NCBI RefSeq assembly: GCF_043195135.1
Contig: NZ_JBAFWP010000006.1
DNA length: 64,000 bases
DNA from: NCEH01 sp043195135
GTDB taxonomy: Bacteria; Pseudomonadota; Alphaproteobacteria; Rhizobiales; Xanthobacteraceae
Direction: 5' to 3' (one strand)
Shown piece by piece: positions 33,783 to 42,505 of this stretch. The position numbers and the translations under genes were made by a program. Numbering within the stretch: position 1 is the stretch's first letter; the number at the start of each line of letters is the position of its first letter. The notes beneath the pieces were generated by a model. The model saw only the letters and a list, made by a program, of their open reading frames with translations. It searched no databases and had not been told where the DNA came from.

Positions 33783-34451
33783 ATGAGCAGTATCTATCAG
33801 ATTTCCAAGCCCATCCGCTTGGGCAACGAAGTCTATGACGTCCTGCTCAAGAAGTTGATGTCGCTCGAGATACAACCCGGCGAGCGCATCGGTGTCGACG
33901 GCCTCGCGCGGGAGCTTGGCGTCTCGCAGACACCCATTCGCGAAGCCCTGTCTCAACTGGAGGCGCAGGGGCTGGTGGTGAAGATCCACCTCTCCGGCTA
34001 TCGCGCGGCCTCGCAATTGACACGCAAGCAATTCGACAATTTGTGCGAGCTTCGCCTGTTGATCGAGCCGCCCGCAGCCGCCAAGGCGGCCCTGCTCATG
34101 TCGCCGGAAGAATTGGACGGCATCGCCGCGCTGGCGGCGCACATGCGCGAGTCCAAGCCCGACGACGCGCAATCCGCCTATAACGCCTTCGCCCAGGAGG
34201 ATGCCCGCTTCCATGCGGCGATCGCCAAGGCGAGCCAGAACGATCTGCTGCACGACGTCATCACCCAGCAGCGGGTGCATCTGCATCTGTTTCGGCTGCG
34301 CTTCTATGCCCGCGTCACCCAGGATGCGATCGTCGAGCATGCGCGGATCCTGGACGCCTTCGCCCAGAAGGACGCCGAGGGCGCCGCCGCCGCCATGCGC
34401 CTTCACATCGAGAAGGCCCACGAGCGCTTCAAGAACGTCTTCGAGGGTTGA
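33783..34451 (+). CDS. GntR-family regulator, FCD type
   Basis: A 222-residue GntR regulator. The winged helix-turn-helix reads VDGLARELGVSQTPIREAL with the GYRAASQLTRKQFDNL wing and linker; the FCD domain follows with DARFHAAIAKASQNDLLHD. Divergent from LIV module 3 and its tetronate-type enzymes, so it likely controls them, with a sugar acid or derivative as effector. Confidence 0.9.
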   Translation: MSSIYQISKPIRLGNEVYDVLLKKLMSLEIQPGERIGVDGLARELGVSQTPIREALSQLEAQGLVVKIHLSGYRAASQLTRKQFDNLCELRLLIEPPAAAKAALLMSPEELDGIAALAAHMRESKPDDAQSAYNAFAQEDARFHAAIAKASQNDLLHDVITQQRVHLHLFRLRFYARVTQDAIVEHARILDAFAQKDAEGAAAAMRLHIEKAHERFKNVFEG

Positions 34452-34524
34452 GGACGCGCGCGCCGTGAAACCTTCCGGCCGCCAACGCGTTGCCCTCGCG
34501 GGGGTGGGACTCTGCGAGGATGTC

Positions 34525-34713
34525 ATGCCTGCAAAATCCAAGGCGCAGCAGATGGCCGCCGGCGCCGCCCTCTCCGCCAAGCGCGGCGAGACCAAGAAGA
34601 GCGATCTGAAGGGCGCGTCGCGCTCCATGGCGGAAACCATGAGCGAGGCGGAGCTCGAAAAAATGGCCGCGACGAAGCGCAAGGGAAAGCCGCAGCACGC
34701 CGCCAAGTCCTAG
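34525..34713 (+). CDS. DUF3008 family small protein
   Basis: A 62-residue basic protein starting MPAKSKAQQMAAGAALSAKR and containing ETMSEAELEKMAATKRKGKP. This matches the short DUF3008 proteins found across Proteobacteria, whose role is unknown. GAGGA lies about 6 bases upstream of ATG 34525. It follows the GntR gene by 73 bases and is probably an independent unit. Confidence 0.82.
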   Translation: MPAKSKAQQMAAGAALSAKRGETKKSDLKGASRSMAETMSEAELEKMAATKRKGKPQHAAKS

Positions 34714-34758
34714 CAATACCTCGGCCGGACCGCCATTCAAGGATGTCCGACGGCGCTG

Positions 34759-35013
34759 CTACGGCTTCGGCGCGGTTCCAGCGCGCGGGCGGCAGCGCAG
34801 GCAGGCGCGCAAGCCGGCGCGTTCGGCGGCGGACCATTCGGCATGGAAGGTCACATGTTCCCGCCGCGCCGGGCGCGAGCGACAGGACGGCCGGCAATAA
34901 ACGCCCGTCGTGCGCACGCCATAGACGAACGCGCCGTCCCCGGCGGGGTCCCGCGTTTGAACCATGCGCCAGAGACGATCGACATTTTCGCAGCTAAGGT
35001 CGTTGGTCGGCAT
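34759..35013 (-). CDS. Stand-alone Ada-type zinc-binding (methyl phosphotriester) domain
   Basis: An 84-residue protein that is just the N-terminal domain of Ada. Cys40, Cys44, Cys71 and Cys74 (GVYCRPSC and LRACLRC) match the four zinc ligands of E. coli Ada (Cys38, 42, 69, 72), including the Cys that accepts methyl groups from DNA phosphotriesters. The AraC-type activator and the O6-methylguanine methyltransferase domains are absent, and no fragment of them is visible nearby. It could repair phosphotriesters without a transcriptional role. The start at 35013 has GGAGCG upstream. Confidence 0.8.
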   Translation of the reverse strand: MPTNDLSCENVDRLWRMVQTRDPAGDGAFVYGVRTTGVYCRPSCRSRPARREHVTFHAEWSAAERAGLRACLRCRPRAGTAPKP

Positions 35014-35153
35014 CGGACGCTCCTGCGCAGGCGGTTTCCCTGCATTGGATACCAGCCGGGCGGTAGGCGCAGCCCGGTTTCGACGGCACCCGCGGCCGCG
35101 TTCACGACCTTGCGATGTCGACCGGGCAGCGCTCCCGCGCTATACCCCGCGCC

Positions 35154-36080
35154 ATGCAGCCGATCCTCTCCATCAGCCATCTGTCGAAGACCTATGCGTC
35201 CGGCCACAGCGCCCTCAAGGACGTCTCACTCGATATCCGGCGCGGCGAGATCTTCGCCTTGCTGGGTCCCAATGGAGCGGGCAAGACGACGCTCATCTCC
35301 ATCGTCTGCGGCATCGTCAATCCCAGCGGCGGCACGGTGAGCGTCGACGGCGCCGACATCATCAAGGATTATCGCGCCGCCCGCAGCCAGATCGGCCTCG
35401 TGCCGCAGGAACTCACCACCGACGCCTTCGAGAGCGTATGGGGCACGGTGAGCTTCAGCCGCGGGCTGTTCGGCAAGAAGCCCAATCCGGCGCATATCGA
35501 AAAGGTGCTGCGGGACCTCTCCCTCTGGGACAAGAAGGACAGCAAGATCATGACGCTTTCCGGCGGCATGAAGCGGCGCGTCCTGATCGCCAAGGCGCTG
35601 TCCCACGAGCCGCGCATCCTGTTCCTCGACGAGCCGACGGCGGGCGTGGACGTGGAGCTGCGCCGCGACATGTGGCGGGTGATGCGCACGCTGCGCGATT
35701 CGGGCGTCACCATCATCCTCACCACCCATTATCTGGAAGAGGCGGAGGAGATGGCGGATCGCATCGGCGTCATCCGCAAGGGCGAGCTGATCCTGGTCGA
35801 GGAGAAGCGCACCTTGATGCGCAAGCTCGGCAAGAAGCATCTCACCCTGCAACTCACCGCGCCGCTTGCCTCCATTCCAGCGTCCCTGTCGGCCCATCAG
35901 CTGGCCCTCTCCGCCGACCGGACGGACCTGATCTATACCTACGAGAGCGACAGCGAGCGCTCGGGCATTGCCGACCTGCTGCGCGATCTCGCGGTCGCCG
36001 GCGTCGCCTTCAAGGATCTGCACACGGAGCAGAGCTCGCTTGAGGATATTTTCGTGAGCCTGATGAGAGACGCGCAATGA
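35154..36080 (+). CDS. ABC exporter ATPase, YadG/DrrA-like
   Basis: A 308-residue ATPase of the ABC-2 exporter type. Walker A LLGPNGAGKTT near residue 40, signature LSGGMKRRVLIAKAL near residue 140, Walker B ILFLDEPTAGVD, and a C-terminal accessory region after about residue 225. Length and order match E. coli YadG (308 residues). ATG 35154 is chosen because homologues begin just before the ISHLSKTY strand; the frame is open 13 codons upstream. It overlaps its permease gene by 4 bases. Exported substrate unknown. Confidence 0.9.
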   Translation: MQPILSISHLSKTYASGHSALKDVSLDIRRGEIFALLGPNGAGKTTLISIVCGIVNPSGGTVSVDGADIIKDYRAARSQIGLVPQELTTDAFESVWGTVSFSRGLFGKKPNPAHIEKVLRDLSLWDKKDSKIMTLSGGMKRRVLIAKALSHEPRILFLDEPTAGVDVELRRDMWRVMRTLRDSGVTIILTTHYLEEAEEMADRIGVIRKGELILVEEKRTLMRKLGKKHLTLQLTAPLASIPASLSAHQLALSADRTDLIYTYESDSERSGIADLLRDLAVAGVAFKDLHTEQSSLEDIFVSLMRDAQ

Positions 36081-36838
36081 ACATCCATGCCATCCGCGCG
36101 ATCTACATCTTCGAGATGGCCCGCACCGGCCGCACCCTGCTGCAATCCATCATCTCGCCGGTGCTCTCCACGTCGCTGTATTTCGTGGTGTTCGGCTCGG
36201 CCATCGGCTCGCATATGGCCGAGATCGGCGGGGTCAGCTACGGCGCCTTCATCGTGCCGGGCCTGATCATGCTGGGCCTGCTGACACAGAGCATCTCCAA
36301 CGCCTCGTTCGGCATCTATTTCCCGCGCTTCGTCGGCACCATCTACGAATTGCTCTCGGCGCCGGTCTCGGCGGTGGAGATCGTCATCGCCTATGTGGGG
36401 GCGGCGGCGTCAAAATCCATCATCCTCGGGCTGATCACGCTCGGCACGGCCTCGCTGTTCGTCGATCTGCACATCGTGCATCCGGTATGGATGCTGTCCT
36501 TCCTGGTGCTGACGGCGGTGACCTTCTCGCTGTTCGGCTTCGTCATCGGCATCTGGGCCGACAATTTCGAGAAGCTGCAACTGGTGCCGCTGCTGATCGT
36601 CACGCCGCTGACCTTTCTCGGCGGCAGCTTCTATTCCATCGACATGCTGCCGCCGTTCTGGCGCACGGTCACGCTGTTCAACCCGGTGGTCTACCTGGTG
36701 AGCGGGTTCCGCTGGAGCTTCTTCGGCATCTCCGACGTGGGCGTGGAGATCAGCCTTGCCATGACGCTGCTGTTCCTGTGCGTGTGCCTGGGCATCGTGA
36801 TGTGGATGTTCAAGACCGGCTATCGCCTGAAGAGCTGA
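36077..36838 (+). CDS. ABC-2 type exporter permease, YadH-like
   Basis: A 253-residue inner-membrane protein with six hydrophobic segments, ABC-2 family (SIISPVLSTSLYFVVFG near residue 24, TPLTFLGGSFYSIDMLPPFW near residue 175). Same size as YadH. Co-translated with the ATPase through an ATGA overlap. NodJ belongs to the same superfamily, but nothing here ties the exporter to lipo-chitooligosaccharides. Confidence 0.9.
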   Translation: MNIHAIRAIYIFEMARTGRTLLQSIISPVLSTSLYFVVFGSAIGSHMAEIGGVSYGAFIVPGLIMLGLLTQSISNASFGIYFPRFVGTIYELLSAPVSAVEIVIAYVGAAASKSIILGLITLGTASLFVDLHIVHPVWMLSFLVLTAVTFSLFGFVIGIWADNFEKLQLVPLLIVTPLTFLGGSFYSIDMLPPFWRTVTLFNPVVYLVSGFRWSFFGISDVGVEISLAMTLLFLCVCLGIVMWMFKTGYRLKS

Positions 36839-36990
36839 TCGCGTGCGGAGGTAGCCCGGTCGAGCGCAAGAATTACCAGGATAGGGGTATCCGAACGTAA
36901 AAATGGCATCGCGTGTATGGCCGAAGTATGCAACTAAACGCACTGACCAGGCCGGAGGCGGCCCGGAGCGAACAAGAACAGAGTGCGCGT

Positions 36991-38703
36991 ATGACGATCC
37001 TCGGCATTTCCGATTCCCACAATGCGGCGGCGGCGATTCTCACACCCTCCGGCGCATTGGACGCCTTGCAGGAGGAGCGCCCGCGCCGCGTCAAGAATTT
37101 CCACGAGACGCCCACCCAGTCCCTGGAATGGCTGCTCCAGCGGCACGCGCTGAAGCCGGAACAGGTCGCGGTTGTGGCGCTCGCCGGGCACCTGCCCATT
37201 CCGCCGCTGGACCGGGAGGGCTGGATCCGGCTGTTCCGCAAGTCGGGGCGCTGGCAGGGCAAGGCGCGCGACCTGCTGCGCCACACGCCGCTGCGGGCGA
37301 TCGTGCAGAGCGAGAAGCGGCGCAAGCGGCGCGAGACCTACCTCGCGCTCGGCTTTCGCCCCGACGCCATCAAGACCTACGAGCACCATGAATGCCACGC
37401 CGCCACGGCCTATTTCGGCCAGGGGGTCCGCGAGGAGCCGGTGCTGGTGATCACCGTCGACGGATCGGGCGATGAGCTGTGCTCCACCGTCAGCATCGGC
37501 CGCGATCACGGGCTGGAGCGCCGCTTCGCGACCCATTGGAGCCATTCCTTCGGCACCCTGTACGGGGTCGTTACCTATATGATGGGCATGGTGCCCAACG
37601 AGCACGAATACAAGCTCATGGGCATGGCGCCCTATGCCTCGCCCTCGGCCTCGCGCCGGATCGCCGACAGGCTGCACGGCCTGTTCGACTGGGCGGCCGA
37701 CGGCAGCCCGAGCTGGCAGCGCCGCCCGGGCGTGCCGCACACGATGCATATCCAGCCGGTGCTGGAGCGGCTGTTCTTCGAGCAGCGGTTCGACGCCGTC
37801 ATGGGCGGCTTGCAGCTGTTCACCGAGGAGATGCTCTGCGAACTGGTGCGCCGGGCGGTGAAGGCCACGGGCATCAAGCGCGTCGCGCTGGCGGGCGGGG
37901 TCTTCATGAACGTGAAGGCCAACAAGAAGATCATGGAGCTGGAGGAGGTGGAGCACATCTTCATCTTCCCGTCCTGCGGCGATGAGACGAACGCCATCGG
38001 CGCCGCCTATCTGGCGCGGGCGGAACGATCCGGCGGGGCGAGCGTGCCGGCGCTCGGCAGCTTCTATCTCGGCCCGGACTGGAGCGAAGCGGAGATCCTC
38101 GCCGATCTCGATCCCCACCTCGCCAGCGGCGAGATCCGCGTCGAGCGGCCGAATTCCGTCAATGAGGCGGTCGCGGACCTGCTGGTGGAGGGGGCGGTGG
38201 TCGGGCGCTTCGCCGGCCGGGAGGAATTCGGCGCGCGCTCCCTCGGCAATCGGGCCATCATCGCCGACCCGCGCAATCCCGAGGTGATCCGCACCATCAA
38301 CGAGATGGTGAAGAGCCGGGACTTCTGGATGCCGTTCGCCTCCTCCATCGCCGACAGCCATGCGCCGGCCTATCTGGACAATCCCAAGCAGGTGGCGGCG
38401 CCGCATATGATCCTGTCGTTCGACACCACGCAGCTCGGTGCCGAGGTGCTGAAGGCGGGCATCCATCCCTATGACCGCACCTGCCGGCCGCAGGTGGTGA
38501 CGCGCGCGGCCAATGCGGAATATTGGGACCTGATCCAGTGCTTCGCGGCCCGCACCGGGGTCGGCGGGGTGTTGAACACCTCGCTCAACCTGCACGGCCT
38601 GCCGCTGGTGCATCGTCCGGCCGATGCGGTGCACGTGCTGCTGAATTCCGGGCTCAATGTGCTCGCCGTCGGGCCCTTTCTGGTCACCAAGCCGAAGGCC
38701 TGA
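36991..38703 (+). CDS. NodU/CmcH-family O-carbamoyltransferase
   Basis: A 570-residue enzyme with both family domains. The N-terminal Kae1-like domain has the metal site EHHECHAATAYF (His132, His133, His136), ITVDGSGDE, and NEHEYKLMGMAPYA; the C-terminal domain has REEFGARSLGNRAIIADPRN, the carbamoyl-phosphate-binding run. It transfers carbamoyl from carbamoyl phosphate through carbamoyl-adenylate to a hydroxyl, on sugars or antibiotics. The start at 36991 (MTILGISDSHN) is the family beginning; upstream in-frame ATGs are rejected. The only neighbour that could belong is the ABC exporter 152 bases upstream. Acceptor unknown. Confidence 0.88.
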   Translation: MTILGISDSHNAAAAILTPSGALDALQEERPRRVKNFHETPTQSLEWLLQRHALKPEQVAVVALAGHLPIPPLDREGWIRLFRKSGRWQGKARDLLRHTPLRAIVQSEKRRKRRETYLALGFRPDAIKTYEHHECHAATAYFGQGVREEPVLVITVDGSGDELCSTVSIGRDHGLERRFATHWSHSFGTLYGVVTYMMGMVPNEHEYKLMGMAPYASPSASRRIADRLHGLFDWAADGSPSWQRRPGVPHTMHIQPVLERLFFEQRFDAVMGGLQLFTEEMLCELVRRAVKATGIKRVALAGGVFMNVKANKKIMELEEVEHIFIFPSCGDETNAIGAAYLARAERSGGASVPALGSFYLGPDWSEAEILADLDPHLASGEIRVERPNSVNEAVADLLVEGAVVGRFAGREEFGARSLGNRAIIADPRNPEVIRTINEMVKSRDFWMPFASSIADSHAPAYLDNPKQVAAPHMILSFDTTQLGAEVLKAGIHPYDRTCRPQVVTRAANAEYWDLIQCFAARTGVGGVLNTSLNLHGLPLVHRPADAVHVLLNSGLNVLAVGPFLVTKPKA

Positions 38704-38722
38704 GGCGGACCCTGGCGCGGGC

Positions 38723-39589
38723 TCAGGCCGCCAGTTCCGCCGGGACGGCGGTCTCGCAGAAGCGGGCGAGGACGCCGGCCAGCGCCTGCGCCGCCTCTCC
38801 CGCCTGGGGCGCGAGGCACAGGGCCAGCTCGCCGTCGATCACGTCGGGCAGCCCTTCCGCCGCCCCGAGCTGACGGTGTGCGGGGGTGAGGCTGCGCCGT
38901 TCCAGCAGGGCGATGCCGAGCCCGCCCGCCAGGGCCGCCTGGATGCCCATGAGATTGGGGCTTTCATAGGCGATCCGCCAGGTGAGCCCCGCCGCCTCCA
39001 GCGCATGGATGGCGCGGTTGCGATAGATGCAGCCCTGCGGGAACGCCACCAGCGGCACCGGATCGAGGGGTGGGAGGCCCTGGTCCGCGGCGGCGATCCA
39101 CACCAGGTGCTCCGGCCACACGGCCACCGCCTCGCCCGGGCCGGGCTCGCGTTTCAGCAGGGCGACGTCGAGATCGCTGCGGGCAAGGTCGGCCGCGAGG
39201 TCGCGCGACATGCCGCAGCGCACGGAAAGCCGCACATCGGGCCGCATCCGGGCGAAGGCGGCGATGGTGCGGGTCAGCGGGATCAGGGCGAAATCGTCGG
39301 GGATGCCGACCCGCACCGTGGTCTGCGGTGCGTCCTGGCGCAGGGCGGCCTTGGCCTCGATGCTCAGCGCCAGGATGCGACGGGCATAGCCGATGAGCCG
39401 CTCGCCCTCCTCGGTCAGCCGTACGCCCCGGCCGGCGCGATGAAACAGCGCGCAGCCGGCCGCTTCCTCCAGCCGGCGGATCTGCTGGCTGACGGTGGAC
39501 TGGGTGCGGTGGACGCGCTCACCGGCGCGGGTGAAGCCGCCGGCATCCACCACGCTGACGAAGGCCCGCAGGAGATCGAGATCCAGCAT
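38723..39589 (-). CDS. LysR-family transcriptional regulator
   Basis: A 288-residue LysR protein starting MLDLDLLRAFVSVVDAGGFT, with the helix-turn-helix RVHRTQSTVSQQIRRLE in residues 20-55 and an effector domain after about residue 85. Divergent from the DMT-family exporter gene at 39736 with 146 bases between; a short TTCGATTTTCGA dyad and AT-rich DNA lie there. It likely controls the exporter. Upstream in-frame extension to 39682 is rejected. Confidence 0.9.
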   Translation of the reverse strand: MLDLDLLRAFVSVVDAGGFTRAGERVHRTQSTVSQQIRRLEEAAGCALFHRAGRGVRLTEEGERLIGYARRILALSIEAKAALRQDAPQTTVRVGIPDDFALIPLTRTIAAFARMRPDVRLSVRCGMSRDLAADLARSDLDVALLKREPGPGEAVAVWPEHLVWIAAADQGLPPLDPVPLVAFPQGCIYRNRAIHALEAAGLTWRIAYESPNLMGIQAALAGGLGIALLERRSLTPAHRQLGAAEGLPDVIDGELALCLAPQAGEAAQALAGVLARFCETAVPAELAA

Positions 39590-39735
39590 GGTCGGCCATT
39601 CATTCGATTTTCGACTATTAAAGATCATGACATTCCATTTTTCAATGGGGCTGCGGGGCGCTAACAAGGCCGAACCGCGCACCCGCCTCCGGGTGCCGGG
39701 ATCGCCCTAAAGACCGCCGTTCCAGGACCGCCGCC

Positions 39736-40644
39736 ATGAAACCCACCGCCGCACCCCTCGCCGCTTCTCGCTCCGCCGGTTCCGCGCCGGCCGCCGCGAC
39801 GCCGGCGCTCGTGGCCCTGTTCTGCGTGCTGTGGAGCTCGGCCTTCGTCTCGGCGAAGATCGCGGTGGTGGATTGCCCGCCGCTGCTGCTGCTGTCCGTG
39901 CGGTTCCTGCTGGCGGGGGCGATCCTGCTCGCCGGCTGTGCGCTGGCCGGCCGGCTGAAGCCGATCTCGCGCCGGGAGCTGGCGATGCTCGCGGTCTCGG
40001 GCGTGCTCAACAATGCGGTCTATCTGGGCTTCAGCTTCGTCGGAATGGTCACCGTCTCCTCGGGCTTCGCCGCCGTGATCATCAGTGCAAACCCGCTGCT
40101 GGTGGCCTTTCTCGCCGGTCCGGTGCTGGGCGAGCATCTCACCCGGCGCAAGCTGCTGGGGCTGGTCCTCGGCCTGCTCGGGGTCGCCGTCGTGCTGCGA
40201 TCGCGGATCGCCGGCGGCCACGAGGATGTGGTCGGAACGCTCTTCATTTTCGCGGCGCTGGTGGCGCTTTCGGCGGGAACGCTGGTCTACAAGCGGGTGC
40301 GCACGCCGGCCGATCTGTTCATGGCGAGCGGGGTGCAGAGCTTCGCCGGCGGGCTCGCGCTGTTGCCCCTCGCCCTCGCGACCGAGAGCCTGGGCGCGGT
40401 GAATCTCACCCCCGCGCTCGTCGGATCGTTCGCGTATATGGTGCTGGCGGTATCCGTCGGCGGATACAGCCTGTGGTATTTCATCCTCGGCCGCGCCAGC
40501 GCCACCGAGGCGAGCGCGCTGCATTTCCTCATGCCGCCGCTGGGGCTGCTGTTCGGCTGGCTGCTGCTGGGCGAGCATGTGCCCCTGCTGGATCTCGCCG
40601 GCATCGTGCCGATCGCGCTCGGCATCCGCCTCGTCACCCGGTGA
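39736..40644 (+). CDS. DMT superfamily (EamA) transporter
   Basis: A 302-residue membrane protein with about ten hydrophobic segments in two EamA repeats: LVALFCVLWSSAFVSAKIAV in the first, and LVALSAGTLVYKRVR beginning the second. Members usually export amino acids or metabolites. A divergent LysR gene is the typical partner of such exporters. Substrate unknown. Confidence 0.88.
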   Translation: MKPTAAPLAASRSAGSAPAAATPALVALFCVLWSSAFVSAKIAVVDCPPLLLLSVRFLLAGAILLAGCALAGRLKPISRRELAMLAVSGVLNNAVYLGFSFVGMVTVSSGFAAVIISANPLLVAFLAGPVLGEHLTRRKLLGLVLGLLGVAVVLRSRIAGGHEDVVGTLFIFAALVALSAGTLVYKRVRTPADLFMASGVQSFAGGLALLPLALATESLGAVNLTPALVGSFAYMVLAVSVGGYSLWYFILGRASATEASALHFLMPPLGLLFGWLLLGEHVPLLDLAGIVPIALGIRLVTR

Positions 40645-40647
40645 GGC

Positions 40648-41406
40648 TCAGGGGAAGGCGGCATCCGCCGCCGCGCCGATGGCGTCGGGATCCAGGCCCA
40701 GGGCCGCAAGCGTCGCGGCCATATGGTCCGGCAGCGGGGCGCTGACATCCAGCGCCGGCCCGTTCTTCGCCACCGGCAGGACGATGCGGCGCGAATGCAG
40801 GTGCAGCATCGGCCCGCCGGGCAGGCGCGAGGCGCCGCCATAGATGGCATCGCCCAGGATCGGGAAACCGAGATGGGAGAGGTGCGCGCGCAATTGGTGG
40901 GTGCGCCCGGTCACCGGCGACAAGGCCAGCACGCTCAGGCCGTCGCCGCGATGGAGGACGCGCCAGTCGGTGACGGACTCGAGCGCGCCGGGCGACCCTT
41001 TCGGCACCGCCTGCATCCACCAGCCGCGATGGGGCGAGCGCTTGGCAAGCGGCTGGTCGATGCGGCCGGCGTCCGCCTCCGGGGCGCCCTTGGCGAGCGC
41101 CACATAGGTCTTGTCCACCTGCCCGGTGGCGAACAATTTATTCAGCAGGGCCAGCGCCTTGGCATGACGGCCGAGGACCAGGCAGCCGGACGTGTCCTTG
41201 TCCAGCCGGTGCGCCAGCTCGGGGGCGCGCGGCAGGCCGAAGCGCAGGCCGTTCAGATGATCGTGCAGCGTTTCCCCGCCCTTCGGGCCGGGATGCACCG
41301 GCAGGCCGGCCGGCTTGTCCAGCACCAGGACCATGCCGTCGCGATGCAGTATGCGGGCCGCGAGGGGGGATTGGGTTTCCAGGGGAACGGCTGGCGCGGT
41401 CGTCAT
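40648..41406 (-). CDS. RluA-family RNA pseudouridine synthase
   Basis: A 252-residue pseudouridine synthase without an S4 domain. The catalytic Asp lies in AHRLDKDTSGCLVLG near residue 65, LVLDKPAGLPVHPG precedes it, and TGRTHQLRAHLSHLGFPILG follows. Without an S4 domain it resembles the short RluA/TruC-like group acting on rRNA or tRNA. ATG 41406 is preferred; an in-frame ATG at about 41442 would add a dozen residues. It is convergent with the DMT gene (3-base gap). Confidence 0.87.
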   Translation of the reverse strand: MTTAPAVPLETQSPLAARILHRDGMVLVLDKPAGLPVHPGPKGGETLHDHLNGLRFGLPRAPELAHRLDKDTSGCLVLGRHAKALALLNKLFATGQVDKTYVALAKGAPEADAGRIDQPLAKRSPHRGWWMQAVPKGSPGALESVTDWRVLHRGDGLSVLALSPVTGRTHQLRAHLSHLGFPILGDAIYGGASRLPGGPMLHLHSRRIVLPVAKNGPALDVSAPLPDHMAATLAALGLDPDAIGAAADAAFP

Positions 41407-41603
41407 CGGCGGTGTTTCGGGCTGGGTGCGATGGCTCCCCATAGCATGATTTGGCCCGCGCGGGCGCCCCGGCACCGGCGAACGTGCCGCGCCGCGGCAG
41501 AAATCTGCGCGATTCAAGCCTGTTAGCTGTTGCGCGGTGTCATGACGGCGCGGCACAGGCGTGCCAAGGTCGGGCCATCGCGTCTGTGAGAGGAGCTTCG
41601 GCC

Positions 41604-42122
41604 ATGGCCCATACCAGAAAGAACGAGCGCCGCGTGCTGTCGGAGGGCGAACTGGACTTCGTGGACAAGGCCCGCCATCCCGCCCTTGCCGAGATGCCCC
41701 ATGCCGAGCTTCACGCGCTCATCGGCCATCTGCGGGAGCGGCGCGACCGGGCGCAGACCATCGCCAATGGCCAGCGCCGGGCCTTGCGCGGCAAGGGGCC
41801 GGGCGATGTGCGCTACGACAAGGCCGATCTCGGCAATCGCCAGAAGGCCGCGGTGCTCACCGACGCGCTCACCCGCGCCCGCCGCGAGATGACCCGCCGC
41901 AACGAGAAGGCGGCCCGCGAAGAGCTGATGGCCAATGCCCGCCACGCCTGGGCGCTGAAGCAGGCGGCCGGCGGCCCGCAGCATCCCGACGGCGGCCCCA
42001 CCGCCAATGAGGGCATGCGCGCCAAGGCCCGCCAGCGGGTGGATTCGCTCGCCCGTCCGGCGGAAGCCGGCCGCGTGACGAAATTCGTCGCCACCGCCCA
42101 GGCGAAAAAGGACAATCGCTGA
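41604..42122 (+). CDS. Conserved hypothetical basic protein
   Basis: A 172-residue protein that I do not recognise as a named family. It is rich in Arg, Lys and Ala, has no membrane segment, and is predicted mostly helical (ALIGHLRERRDRAQTIANGQ, then LTRARREMTRRNEKAAREEL). AGGAG lies about 9 bases before ATG 41604. Composition suggests a nucleic-acid-binding or ribosome-associated role, but that is only a guess. It is followed by the second parS-type site. Confidence 0.65.
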   Translation: MAHTRKNERRVLSEGELDFVDKARHPALAEMPHAELHALIGHLRERRDRAQTIANGQRRALRGKGPGDVRYDKADLGNRQKAAVLTDALTRARREMTRRNEKAAREELMANARHAWALKQAAGGPQHPDGGPTANEGMRAKARQRVDSLARPAEAGRVTKFVATAQAKKDNR

Positions 42123-42191
42123 GGCGTCCCCCGCCCTCCGCCGGACCACAGGTTCGGCGGAGCGGCGCAAATGCGCCCTTTGCGATCAAAA

Positions 42192-42207
42192 TGTTTCACG
42201 TGAAACA
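42192..42207. other. parS: parS-type chromosome partition site (perfect 16-bp palindrome), site 2
   Basis: TGTTTCACGTGAAACA is the canonical ParB-binding site, perfectly palindromic. It lies in the 383-base gap 42123-42505 between the hypothetical protein and the Zur-like gene. On the minus strand it is preceded by CTGTTCGTCTGCGCCAAG (42213-42230), the same block that precedes site 1 on the plus strand, so the two sites are inverted relative to one another, 17 kb apart. The rest of the gap holds no gene I can support; ATTGCTACATTGTTTCAT near 42423 may be part of the downstream promoter. Confidence 0.9.
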
Positions 42208-42505
42208 ATGGCTTGGCGCAGACGAACAGGGGTTTCGTGGCGCTGTACCGCGCCTTTCCGGGTGAAGAAACCGCCATTTCGGACGAAGCTTCGCCGTTGA
42301 ATTTCGGCAAGCGGCGACGGCCGCCGCCGCTCCCCGGCCGGCGGGTTCGTCCGGCGGAGACATCGGTGCGATGGGCGGGCGTGCGCATTGGGACGGCGCG
42401 CCCATGGAAAAGCGCGTCCGGCATTGCTACATTGTTTCATCGGATGCCGCCCGAAGGGCGCCTCCACCTGCGGCCCGGCTTTTGCCGCCGGCCGCCGAAG
42501 CCAGG

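Noticed and set aside
35154..38703. Nodulation gene set nodI-nodJ-nodU
   Set aside because: The ATPase and permease match YadG/YadH in length and pattern, no nodABC, nodD or nod box is present, and the carbamoyltransferase has its own gap of 152 bases.
42371..42505. Longer N-terminus for the Zur-like protein (start 42371 or 42404)
   Set aside because: The extra residues are Pro/Ala/Arg-rich and unlike Fur-family proteins; ATG 42506 gives a normal length.
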